DNA of 64,000 nt from Boswellia sacra (lineage: Eukaryota > Streptophyta > Magnoliopsida > Sapindales > Burseraceae). Below the pieces are notes generated by a model that did no database searches, was not told where the DNA came from, and saw nothing but the letters and a program-made list of their open reading frames with translations. The DNA lies in the NCBI GenBank assembly GCA_013180625.2, contig SNVD02002604.1:1-64000 (forward strand). Direction: 5' to 3'. The translations under genes and the position numbers were made by a program. Of this stretch, positions 24,269-33,766 are shown piece after piece (position 1 is the first letter of the stretch; each line of letters opens with the position of its first letter).

Positions 24269-24768
24269 TGTTGCGGAATATAACATCAAACAGAAGATCA
24301 ATAGGCTCAAAATATCACCCAAAGAAAGAGCAAAGTACAGAAAAATAGAGATGCAAGATAAGACACACAAGATTTATGTGGTTCTGTAATACGCCTATGT
24401 CCACGGGACCAATCAAGAAATATACTCTTCACTAGAAAAAGAAATACTGACAAGATTTTGCAGAATCCTCACAACCTCTCAACTAGAAGCTCTCATACAC
24501 CTTTGAATAGAGTTTTTGTGTGTTATGCCATATGTTATATCAAAGCACTATAGTCCCCAAATTAGTAGAATAACTAATCCTAATAGTATTAGACAGCATA
24601 TAGCCCGAAATAAGATAACTTTCCTACATAAATATGAAATTAGTTCTACAATCCTATATAAGCTAAATCCGAATCCTAAAGGAATAATGATTCACAATTA
24701 ACTAATATCTTAAATAGGAATCTATTAATTAATCTAATCCTAACAGGAAAAGGATTCCTATTTTAACA
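24269..24768 (-). repeat. 5' LTR of C2
   Basis: It starts TGTTGCGGAATATAACATC and ends GATTCCTATTTTAACA on the plus strand. It is collinear with the 13297-13819 copy apart from a short deletion around 24546 and scattered substitutions. Confidence 0.9.
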
Positions 24769-24974
24769 ATTCGGCGTGGTGGTTATGGCTTGGGTATGAC
24801 GAGAAAGGATGTACCCTGCAGAAGATTGGATTAATAGAACAAACGATGATAAGAGGTGTTGGCAATATATTGCTGACACCTAGAAGTCTTGATGTGTTAC
24901 ATGAAGATATGGATACTCGAGAATATATCCCAGTTGAAGTTTTATCTACTAAAGAAGCACACCTTATCTTATGG

Positions 24975-25340
24975 CACTTTTAGGGCGTTTGAGGATTTGA
25001 TCATTTAGATATGATTTGATTTCTTGTACACCGCCCCTTCTAATTGGTTTCGAAGATAAAAATCCTTTGTTGGTCCACAGCCTGACTTAGGTAAATTCAT
25101 GAACTCAATTCGTTTTATTCCTTCCTATTCTTATTCTTAATAATCATCTGAACCTGAACCATAAATTGACTTATGACGTATTAATCAGATAGATGACTTT
25201 TTTTAAATCTTCAATTCAAGGAAGAAATGATCCCTTCTCTCCTTATTGGTTGATCCCCAAACCCACTCCTACTTCTCTTGCTCTATCATCAAATCTTATT
25301 CTTGGATCTTACATGAGATTCAGAAAAATAAATATTTTCA
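24975..25340. other. Unidentified insertion within the NLR relic
   Basis: NLR homology stops after ..STKEAHLILWHF and resumes at VGKKPEISDYQ. The roughly 365 bp between shows no family I recognise and no clear terminal repeats. Confidence 0.35.
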
Positions 25341-25780
25341 TGTACTCTTCTAATTTCTATGTTGAGAAGACAGTTGGCAAGAAACCAGAAATATCCGATT
25401 ACCAATCTATAGCGTCTGAGATAGTTAGAAGATGCTCAGGCTTGCCACTAGCAATTACAACTATTGCAAATGCACTGAAAAATGGAAAGATGGCTTGCAT
25501 AAGTTAATAGGCTCTATTCCAGGCGATGAAACTTTGTGTACTAGCATAAAATTTAGTTACGATACTTTGAGAAATAAGGAAGCAAAATCACTGTTTTTCT
25601 TTGTGGTCTTTTTGGTACAGGTAATTTTATACCTGTTGAATTCCTGCTAACATGTAGTATGGGTCTGGGTCTGTTTCATGGTGTTGATAACGTCGTCGAT
25701 GTTAGATGGAGATACTAACTATGTGTCTATGTAGTCAAAATGCATGATGTTATTCATGTTTTCGCCACTTCAATTGCATA

Positions 25781-27130
25781 ACTGATAAGCTTATGTCACT
25801 AGTTTGAAAGAAAGGTCGGAGATCAAGGAGAAGGTACTTAAATCAAAGCTTCAACTGCTATTTCCCTGTTTTTTAGGTAGGAAGTTTTTAGTTATAATAT
25901 TGGATTAACTAAATTATTCTTTTTCTCCTTCCACATGAGTTCGTGATTGGGGAGTTAACGAGAGTGTTAAGTCCAGTTAACAAACATCGTAACTCCTTGA
26001 AGAGCGATTATTTTAGATATATATATTTAAGTTTGAATTTTAATTCCACAATAATATATAATTATCTATGTAAGTGTATAAATAGTGCGAAAACAACACA
26101 GGAAGTGTCAAAGTGTTACAACTAGCCGTATGCTCTATTCGCCAGGTGAATTAAAAAATCATTCGGCTCTTCAAGAATCCTGCAACAGAGCTCTTTTGGA
26201 ATTTGACAGATGAATGGATAGTTCTCTGATAGAAAATTTAACTTGAGCTCTACTGAATAAAGATGAGAGAAATTATAGCAGAAGAAACTGTAAAAAATCA
26301 AAAAATAAAAACAGAATAAGATAGATAACAAGATCAAGTGCGTTTTGGGCTTAGAGGGCTTAAAGTATTGTTGTTAAACCCACATCTACAAGCTTAAGCT
26401 GTTAAAAAAGTGACAAACTTAACATGGTATCAGAGCCATAATGACATAACGGTCGCAGGTTTGAATCCCCTCTGTGTTATTTAAAAATTAATTAAAAAGT
26501 GTTGTCGTTTGGCCTACTTGTAAGATTTTAAAAATTAATTAAAATGTGTTGTTGTTTGGCCTACTTGTAAGATCCGTTAAGATAGGGCCCTTGCACGAGA
26601 GGTTTATTGATATTGTAATGGGTGTAAAGGTAGCGAGTAATAAATATATTTTGAAATTTTTTAAATGGGTATATAAAAAATTGGGTGTTCAAAGTAACAT
26701 TTTAGGTACAAGTAGCATATCCTCAAACATTTTAAGATAAAAACACAAAAGCATGCAAACAGTTAATAGATCATCTATAAATGAGATAATGACAAAAAAG
26801 TTTAAAGTTGAAATCTTAGACTAGCTAATTTATTGATAATAACATTTCATGTCTATCCATCGAAGAGATAGTATTAGAATACTTAAAACTTATGATTCAA
26901 ATTAATATACTTAATTTATTCTTATCAAAAACATTTGAATATGAAGAGCAAATATTAGGTAGTAAGATAAATCTCTTTATGAATAAATAAAGAAAATTAA
27001 AAAAGTATTACTGATATTAAAATGATAAGAGATAACATTTTTTTAAATGTCAAATTACAAATGATGTTCAATTAAATCACTTACTCGATAACTTAAAGTT
27101 GAAGTGGGAGATCAATATGACGCAACTTTA
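25781..27130. other. AT-rich spacer, no gene seen
   Basis: NLR homology fades after the MHD-like motif. A tRNA-like phrase, aacatggtatcagagcc...ggtcgcaggtttgaatcccc (about 26424-26470), follows 'cccacatctacaagcttaagct'. A related phrase without the B-box occurs at about 29405-29450, suggesting a dispersed repeat family. An approximately 48-bp unit is repeated twice at 26480-26574 ('gtttggcctacttgtaagat'). Confidence 0.4.
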
Positions 27131-27136
27131 AAAACC

Positions 27137-27144
27137 TATAAAAA
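27137..27144 (+). promoter_or_regulatory. TATA box of the AGP/prolamin-like gene
   Basis: TATAAAAAG lies about 85 bp upstream of the ATG at 27226, a normal spacing for a short 5' leader. Confidence 0.65.
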
Positions 27145-27225
27145 GGGCCCAAGTGAGACCTTATTTGCTATGCATAAAGGCTAGCTGACAGCCCGTCTTC
27201 GATTATTCTCATATTCATCAAAATT

Positions 27226-28062
27226 ATGAGAAATTCTATGTTGTTGCCACTAATCGTTGTGCTCTCAGCGTCGCTGGTGCAGGATGGGCTCGCCAGGAAC
27301 TTGCTCATGTTAGCAGCACCCTCTCCAGCACCTCAGGCTCCAGGATCTCCCTCTGAGGCTCCATCTCCGGCACCTCAGGCTCCCGGATCACCCTCTTCTG
27401 CTCCCTCTCCCGGATCACCCATTTCTGCTCCCTCTCCAGGATCACCCTCCGATGCTCCCTCTTCAGGATCTCCCTCTAATGCTCCCTCTCTAGGATCACC
27501 CACTGATGCTCCCTCCCCAGCACCTCAGGCTCCAGGATCACCCACTGATGCTCCCTCCCCAGCATCTAAGGCTCCAGGATCACCCTCTGATGCTCCCTCC
27601 CCAGCACCTCAGGCTCCAGGATCACCCTCTGATGCTCCCTCTCCAGCACCTGGTCAGGTTCCTTCTGGAACTCCATCTGAGACTCCCTCTCCAGCCCCCC
27701 AATCCTCTGAAGCTCCTTTCAAATCTCGCTCCCAATCACCCAAAAATAGTCCTTCCAAGTCCCCCTCTGAAGCTCCTAAAGCTCATCATCATCACGTACC
27801 TGGACTACCAATTCACCCTCTCCACCCTTGGCTGCCACCCTTGGTAAGGGAAGCAATAGAATGTTGGTCACCAATTTGCCAAGTCAAAGGTTGCACAGTT
27901 GGGATTATGAGGGCATTTTTTACAAGCAAGGCTGACCATATGCACGGAAATTGTTGCAAAGCCATCGCAAAAACAAGTGATGACTGCGCTAACAAGATGT
28001 TTCTTCCATTGGGCACCAAGGCCTTCAAGATTCTTCAAAAACATTGCTCACCTCATGCTTAA
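27226..28062 (+). CDS. Secreted arabinogalactan-like protein with C-terminal prolamin-like (ECA1-type) cysteine domain
   Basis: A single-exon 278-residue protein, and the only intact host gene I see. Residues 1-23 (MRNSMLLPLIVVLSASLVQDGLA) form a signal peptide, so it should be secreted to the wall or apoplast. Residues 31-185 are Ala/Pro/Ser/Gly-rich with SPAPQAPGSPSDAP-like 14-residue repeats, typical sites for proline hydroxylation and arabinogalactan addition. A His4 run lies at 187-190. The C-terminal part has cysteines at 213, 218, 223, 243, 244, 254 and 274 in a C-C-C-CC-C-C order, resembling the prolamin-like/ECA1 gametogenesis-related family with one extra Cys (218). Relatives of that domain act in reproductive tissue, but the role here is unknown. 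A DNA-level 42-bp repeat underlies the Pro-rich part, so repeat number may vary. There is no hydrophobic C-terminus for a GPI anchor. Confidence 0.8.
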   Translation: MRNSMLLPLIVVLSASLVQDGLARNLLMLAAPSPAPQAPGSPSEAPSPAPQAPGSPSSAPSPGSPISAPSPGSPSDAPSSGSPSNAPSLGSPTDAPSPAPQAPGSPTDAPSPASKAPGSPSDAPSPAPQAPGSPSDAPSPAPGQVPSGTPSETPSPAPQSSEAPFKSRSQSPKNSPSKSPSEAPKAHHHHVPGLPIHPLHPWLPPLVREAIECWSPICQVKGCTVGIMRAFFTSKADHMHGNCCKAIAKTSDDCANKMFLPLGTKAFKILQKHCSPHA

Positions 28063-29879
28063 CCTTAATCTTTCTACTTTAAGTTTCTCATTTAGTGGTT
28101 ATTTTCTATATAGCCAGCTGCTAGGATTTTCGTTAGGAAGTTTTAAATATAGATGTTGAAGTACTCTGCTTCTGTTTTATTCCATGCATTAATTATGAAT
28201 ATGCAATTCAGTTTTTCATGGCTTCTATTTTTATTAATCTTTCAGAATTACTCTTCCCATATCTGCATGCGTGCACTAATTCCCACACGATAACGATAAA
28301 ATTAATAATTTCATCAATCTGGGCAGTTCAGCGACACGTTTGTGCGTACTGATAAATCACCAATTAATTTACTAGAAGAATAAAATAATGTGTTTTTTTT
28401 TTTCATTTAATTGTGCATAGAGTGGACTGACGTTGCCGGATTTTACAGTAGCAAGAATAAGTGCCAAATTTCAACACCATCATTGAATTTCAAGTTCATA
28501 TATAACAAATTTTACATTGATCATTCAATAATATATTGACGTAAGAATTTAATTGTATCTGGAATATGAACGCACAACACCGTAATGTATAGTACTTAGC
28601 GCCAAATAATGATTAGACTCTAAATAACAATTCCTTCTCGAGGTCTTCACTTCTACAGTTAAATAAATATATACAAACATCCCGTGATATCTTAATTATT
28701 TTTTTCTTCATTAGATCATTGTTAAAAAAATTTACAAAAATTTAAGGGAGAAACCAATATAACAATACTACCAAAGTTATAGCAATTGAAGGGTGAAAGA
28801 ACATTTTATACAATTAATTGCAAAATAACCAAGTCTAGGTAGTTGATGGTCGAAATCCAATACAAATAAACAAAAATACTTTCTTCACAACATAAAAGTG
28901 TTACAGAACATAATTGGTCTCTCTTTTTTTTTTTTTGGGTCATAAATGTATTCAATAGTTTTTTTGTAAATTTATTGAGTTCTTTTGACGAATTAACAAT
29001 TTTTTGTTCTAAGTTTATTTAAGTTTATTAGCACTAACACATAGTGTATTTCAAGCATGATTGACAATTTATACTATTAAATACTAATGCTCTGTTCTTT
29101 CTTGTTTTCAAATCCTGTTTTCTGTGCTGCATATTTTCCAATGCAATTTATATTCAATCTCAACCACATATTCTTTTCAAATTTTAAAATAATTCAAAAT
29201 CAACCATATATTCTTAAATTCAATTGAAAACAAAAATACTGGATTCATAAAAGAACACACCCTAAGTTTTTTATCCTATTTTTTCTATAAATTTGCATTA
29301 TTTTGAGTTTATTTTCGTTGACTAATGATAACAAGATGTCTTGGTTGACAAGTGCATATAAAACCTTTGCACGGACATTTTAAAGGTTTAAATATTATAG
29401 TTAAAAATTCACATCTACAAACATAAGCTTTATAGAAATGTGATAAACTTAATAATAAGGCCGTCAAGGTGGATAAGAATATAGCACATCATAGTCATGT
29501 ATTTTTTACATAATCTTGGGAAGAGAATAAGCTAAACTTGTACGAGCAAGATTATATATGTTGATTTTTACAATCTATTGGGCTTTAGAGTAGCCATGAC
29601 AACTTTATATGTAAGAATTACTAGAAATGTGAAGATTGAACCTGAATCAAGTGTAACTCCACCGACACCCGGAGGATTCTATAGTTTTGATTGGTTCTTC
29701 CCATTTTTCTTTTTCCTGTTATTTTATAAAGGACCAAATTAAAGATGACAATGTGTCTTGCTTGAATGGGGACCCGTAAGGCCAATTCCAAAATCCAAAT
29801 GGGATGAAAGCGGGGACCATTGGTTTCCCATTTTTGGTGTTTTGCTTGTTTCTATTTTGATATGAGTTTATTGGAGAAC
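28063..29879. other. AT-rich intergenic, no gene seen
   Basis: 3' flank of the secreted-protein gene. No coding homology, RNA gene or bounded repeat was recognised. The short phrase at 29405-29450 resembles 26374-26430. Confidence 0.5.
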
Positions 29880-29884
29880 ATAAA

Positions 29885-30324
29885 TGATGAGGAACGAGGT
29901 TCCTCAAGTTAACAGAAAGGGAGGGAGATGTAGATAGAGGAAAAGGGAGAAACAATAGAAGAAATTTGGGGAGAAATAGAGTGAAATTAAGGAAGGAGAC
30001 AATCTTTTTACTAAAAGATCAAAAACCACAACTAAGTCTGAAAATAATATAACTAAAGGTTCCTATTTATAGGACCTTAAAGTATAGCTCTACTAGGAAA
30101 TAAAATCTCATTAGGAAATAGAATCATAATCCTAGTTTAACTAGAAAATATCAAAATTAAATCCTAAATAAAATAGTAAACTATTAATTAGGAAAATAAC
30201 TCAAATTAGGATTATTCCTAATTTAGGAGTCAAAATCCCTAATAATAGTCAAAATCCCTAATTTATTAAAATCCCTAAAATCAAAATTAAAATCCCTAAT
30301 TTATTCCTAATTTGTCCTACATCA
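29885..30324 (-). repeat. 3' LTR of the short LTR element
   Basis: It matches 31377-31821 almost base for base, for example tagatagagg against tagacagagg and ctacatca at the end. Confidence 0.93.
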
Positions 30325-30363
30325 ATTCTCCTCCGCTTGAAAGACTCGACTCCTGGCGAGTTG

Positions 30364-30989
30364 TCAAGGAGGAAGTTGCCAATACACGAGGAAACGCCAC
30401 GTCTTATCTTGCATGATCATTGGAAAGTCGTCAATCCAAATCTTCGCTTCATGACGATTTAATATTGGAAGCACACATGATAGAAAAATTATTGATGTTT
30501 CAGCAGCCTTCAATATTGGTAGAGAAACAATAATCCCCATGGAAGATTTGACCGTTGACCCAATGATAGAAGTAGAAGAACCCAAATATGAATCACAACC
30601 TATGAAATCAACTTTTTGAATGATTTCATGAAATTCTTCACATATAGGTTCCACATCATCATTAGAATTCATCTTGCCCTCGATCTCAATATCATCGCTA
30701 GATTCTTCACATGTAGGCTCCACATCATCATTAGGATTCATTTTGCCCTCAATCTCAATATCACCTCTAGATTCATGCCCATCTCCAAGATCAACGTCGT
30801 TTGCTTCATCATCTCCATTAGAATCATCACACTCATCCTCATGGTTTTTAGAAGTTGTATCCAAGATCTCTTGATTCCTATGTTTGGTAAATAACTCCAA
30901 ATTAGAGTATTGTTTGCGAGAACAGAAGCTTGTAAGGCTTTTAAAGCTGCTAATACTTCTTCCAATCTATGTTCTGATTTATTTTCCAA
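30364..30989 (-). pseudogene. Acidic gag-like remnant in the short LTR element
   Basis: From 30989 an opening segment reads MENKSEHRLEEVLAALKALQ, followed after a frame change by a 178-residue acidic frame (30900-30364). The latter holds two copies of DIEIEGKMN.NDDVEP.CEE and ends DKTWRFLVYWQLPP. The start resembles gag N-termini of plant LTR elements. No zinc knuckle or enzyme motif is present. It is the only coding-like part of the element; function is unknown. Confidence 0.5.
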
Positions 30990-31104
30990 AACATCTATCC
31001 TAATATTTTATCCTATTTTCTGAGGCTTGTATCATTGAGAGTATTGAAGTTTGTACTGAATGACACATTGTAGATATCGACAAGAAGAGTATGATGGTGG
31101 TCGC

Positions 31105-31230
31105 AGCGAACAGTAAATCTGGTGAATAGTAATACTGGTGAACAGTATACCGATGAACAGTATTTTGGTGAACAGTGCTCACCGTGAACAGTAACACTAG
31201 TGAACAGTGCGTCAATGAACAGTAATATTT
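31105..31230. repeat. Degenerate GTGAACAGTA tandem repeat
   Basis: At least seven gaacagt units spaced 14-20 bp, with linkers such as 'aatactggt', between the primer site and gag of the short LTR element. Confidence 0.85.
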
Positions 31231-31376
31231 TTTTTTTTTTGGTGGAAGGGGTGATGGGAGATAAAATTGGGATAAAGTAAGTTAATGGTGGTGGAAGGTT
31301 TTAGGGTTTATGGGTTGAACAAAAATTAAAGGATAAATAGTATAAGAGGGGATCAAAACCACGCTCTGATACCAAT

Positions 31377-31821
31377 TGATGAGAAACGAGGTTCCTTAAG
31401 TTAACAGAAAGGGAGGGAGATGTAGACAGAGGAAAGGGGAGAAACAATAGAAGAAATTTGGGGAGAAATATAGTGAAATTAAGGGAGGAGACAATCTTTT
31501 TACTAAAAGATCAAAAACCAATAACAACCAAGTCTGAAAATAACATAACTAAAGGTTCATATTTATAGGACTTTAAAGTATAGTTCTACTAGGAAATAAA
31601 ATCTCATTAGGAAATAGAATCATAATCCTAGTTTAACTAGAAAATACCAAAATTAAATCCTAAATAAAATAGTAAATTATTAATTAGGAAAATAACTCAA
31701 AATAGGATTATTCCTAATTTAGGAAGTCAAAATCACTAATAATAGTCAAAATCCCTAATTTATTAAAATCCCTAAAATCAAAATTAAAATCCCTAATTTA
31801 TTCCTAATTTGTCCTACATCA
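31377..31821 (-). repeat. 5' LTR of the short LTR element
   Basis: It lies next to the primer binding site at 31359-31375. It starts TGATGAGAAACG and ends TCCTACATCA before the ATAAA target duplication. Confidence 0.93.
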
Positions 31822-31826
31822 ATAAA

Positions 31827-32671
31827 GTAATTGTTTGCTTACATGTTTTCGCTTAGAAAAACAAAAAAAAAAATGTATAATCAAGGTACAATACTTATAA
31901 TGTACCATTATCTATAAAAATGAAAAACAACTTTTTCATGTTTTCTCCCCTCTCTCAACTTTTTTAATTTTGCATAATTTGTCTTTTCTTTCTTTTTTTA
32001 TTTCAAATAATTTTATAATTTTAATATAAATAATTTTATTCATTAATTTTATATTTTAAAATTTTTATAATATTTGAAAATGAAAAAATATATATTTTTT
32101 CTATTTTTTTCAACTATCATTCATTTTCAAACAGAAACACAAACTAAACATTACCAAATATATTTTTGCACAATTCAATTTCTCATAAAATATGTAAATA
32201 TACCTCTCATTCTCATATCCAACTAAAAATTTTAGAAAGAAAAACACAAAATTCATAACCAAATAGGTCATAAGTTTTTATCGAGGAAATAATTCTGATT
32301 GAAAATGGGGATAATTCCTCATCCTTAAACTCATATATATCCTCAAACTTTTAATAGAAAATTGTTTTTAATTTTTAATTTTAACTTCATGATTAAAATG
32401 TATCCAAATTATCTTACATTAAAAATAAAAAATTATATACGTTAGATAAATGGCCTTAAAGAAGATATTCATAATAAATTTTTCTATAAAATAAATATTT
32501 TTTAATCATAAATATATTTTTAGTTTTTGAGCAAATATATTTAAAATATCTTATAACTATATCATATATGAATTACTTATATCGATAGTTCAACAATATA
32601 TAGAAGATATAATTCACAAATTTTGTTTGTAATAATAAATTTTAATTACAATCAATATTAAGTAAAGTTAC
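31827..32671. other. AT-rich spacer, nothing recognised
   Basis: Low-complexity A/T sequence without coding homology or bounded repeats. Confidence 0.5.
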
Positions 32672-32680
32672 TTTACTTTG

Positions 32681-32885
32681 GGTCATACTATAGTACATTG
32701 GATGTATTGATACATCAATTTTGAAATTGTATAATGGTTGTAAATGAGTGTGTAAAAGTTGAAATATAAATACAACTTTTAGACAACTTTTATATACTCA
32801 TTTACAACTTTTATACACTCATTTACAACTTTTACATAATTTTGAAAATTGATCTATGGTACATCTGACGTATTGTAGCAAACCC
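32681..32885. mobile_element. 205-bp MITE with 9-bp target duplication
   Basis: Flanks TTTACTTTG at 32672-32680 and 32886-32894 are identical. The ends are imperfect inverted repeats of about 80 bp: left ggatgtattgatacatcaattttg...tgtaaatgagtgt, right its inverse with 'catttacaacttttatacactc' twice. The 8-9-bp duplication points to Mutator-like or hAT mobilisation. No coding capacity. Confidence 0.8.
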
Positions 32886-32894
32886 TTTACTTTG

Positions 32895-33714
32895 TAGGAT
32901 TGTAAAATTGTGATTTTTCTATTTTTATAAAAATGAATAATATATCTTAATCATTGAGGTTGGACTTTGAATAGAAATACTAGTGCAATTAGTTTGCATT
33001 GAACATGACCTTGCAAGATTTCATTAAGATGTGATTGAAAACTATCATATATATTAAATCTCATAGGCATTGATACAATGGTACACTTACTCTTAAGTGA
33101 GTAATAAATCCATACCTATATACATTGTATTTTTTTAGTTATCATAGATAGATTTTTTTAAGTATGTATGTATGTATGTATGTATATGAAAACCTCAATA
33201 ATTTGGAAATATGAGATTATGATTCATGAGAAAATATATTCACTAAATGGAATTTATGACTCCTACTAGAGAGGATGATATCCCTTATGGCTAATTTCAA
33301 TACTTGGTATTAAATATTAGGCCTGAGTATTCTTAATAAAAACTAACCTTTATTTGTGATAAGGATATGTACAAAATAACCATTAGAGAAATCAGTAACT
33401 CAAGAATGTAAGAAATAATTAAAAGGGTATGCCAATAATTTTATACCTGGCTTTGACATAAAATATATCATATGGAAGGGCATATATTTGTTTTGGTGTG
33501 ACATGGGTTTTGGCTTTGCTAATAAAATTTTAGGGTATTTGTTGTAATGGTATAGGATAAATAGCTATAGAGATAAGCTGAACAGCCAATCATGAGCTAC
33601 AAAGTGAACCAATGACCGTAACCTAGCCTTAGACGACTAAGTTGTCTAGCTACTCTTTGGTGGTCAGCCACTAGCTCTTTTTTTTTCCTTTTTTTATTTT
33701 AAACCTATATAATA

Positions 33715-33720
<6 letters not shown>
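32895..33720. other. AT-rich spacer, nothing recognised
   Basis: No coding homology. A short (TATG)n run lies at about 33163-33187. Confidence 0.45.

Positions 33721-33763
<43 letters not shown>
33721..33763. repeat. (TA)n microsatellite
   Basis: About 21 AT units, abutting the left end of the next transposon. Confidence 0.95.

Positions 33764-33766
<3 letters not shown>

Larger units (their letters stand above)
13297..24768 (-). mobile_element. Copia retrotransposon C2, complete but degraded, with nested CACTA
   Basis: It is bounded by two related LTRs (13297-13819, 24269-24768) in direct orientation. The flanks are attct (13292-13296) and attcg (24769-24773), an imperfect 5-bp target duplication. 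On the minus strand the order is LTR, primer site, gag, protease, integrase, RT, RNase H, polypurine tract, LTR. Subtracting the CACTA element and the 871-bp duplication leaves about 5 kb, a normal copia length. It was inserted into the nucleotide-binding domain of the NLR gene. Confidence 0.9.
11934..25780 (+). pseudogene. CC-NBS-LRR disease-resistance (NLR) pseudogene, RPS5/RPS2-like, in pieces
   Basis: Intact relatives are intracellular immune receptors. Recognisable pieces in order: Met at 11934 (MATEAVGTP), then after a frame change the coiled-coil region VSYVFKYKSYIDELKNRVE and EEKAKKRCF (to about 12255) with in-frame stops; after an insertion, GYQAFDSR and the P-loop HGVGKTTLVK (13028-13296), with GMGG degraded to RMHG. 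After a copia insertion comes the NB-ARC segment NILLTPRSLDVL..PVEVLS (24840-24970). After about 370 bp of unrelated sequence come EIVRRCSGLPLAI (25405-25455), SIKFSYDTLRNKEAKS (25540-25590) and a KMHDVIHVFATSIA (MHD-type) motif near 25740-25780. No LRR repeats are evident. The gene is dead. Confidence 0.8.
29885..31821 (-). mobile_element. Short non-autonomous LTR retrotransposon with perfect target duplication
   Basis: Two LTRs (29885-30324, 440 bp; 31377-31821, 445 bp), both TGATGAG..TCCTACATCA, enclose about 1.05 kb. The 5-bp target duplication ATAAA is perfect (29880-29884, 31822-31826). A tRNA-Met primer site (TGGTATCAGAGCGTGG in reverse, 31359-31375) lies by the right LTR. A polypurine tract (reverse of attctcctccgcttg, 30325-30339) lies by the left LTR. 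Transcription is therefore on the minus strand. No protease, RT or integrase is present, so it must use another element's enzymes. Confidence 0.93.

Noticed and set aside
26424..26470. tRNA gene
   Set aside because: It has a B-box-like phrase and a primer-site-like phrase but no cloverleaf that I can pair.
27506..27847. Second long frame inside the secreted-protein gene (LRLQDHPLMLPPQH repeats)
   Set aside because: It is the +1 frame of the 42-bp repeats; the 278-residue frame has a signal peptide and a cysteine domain.
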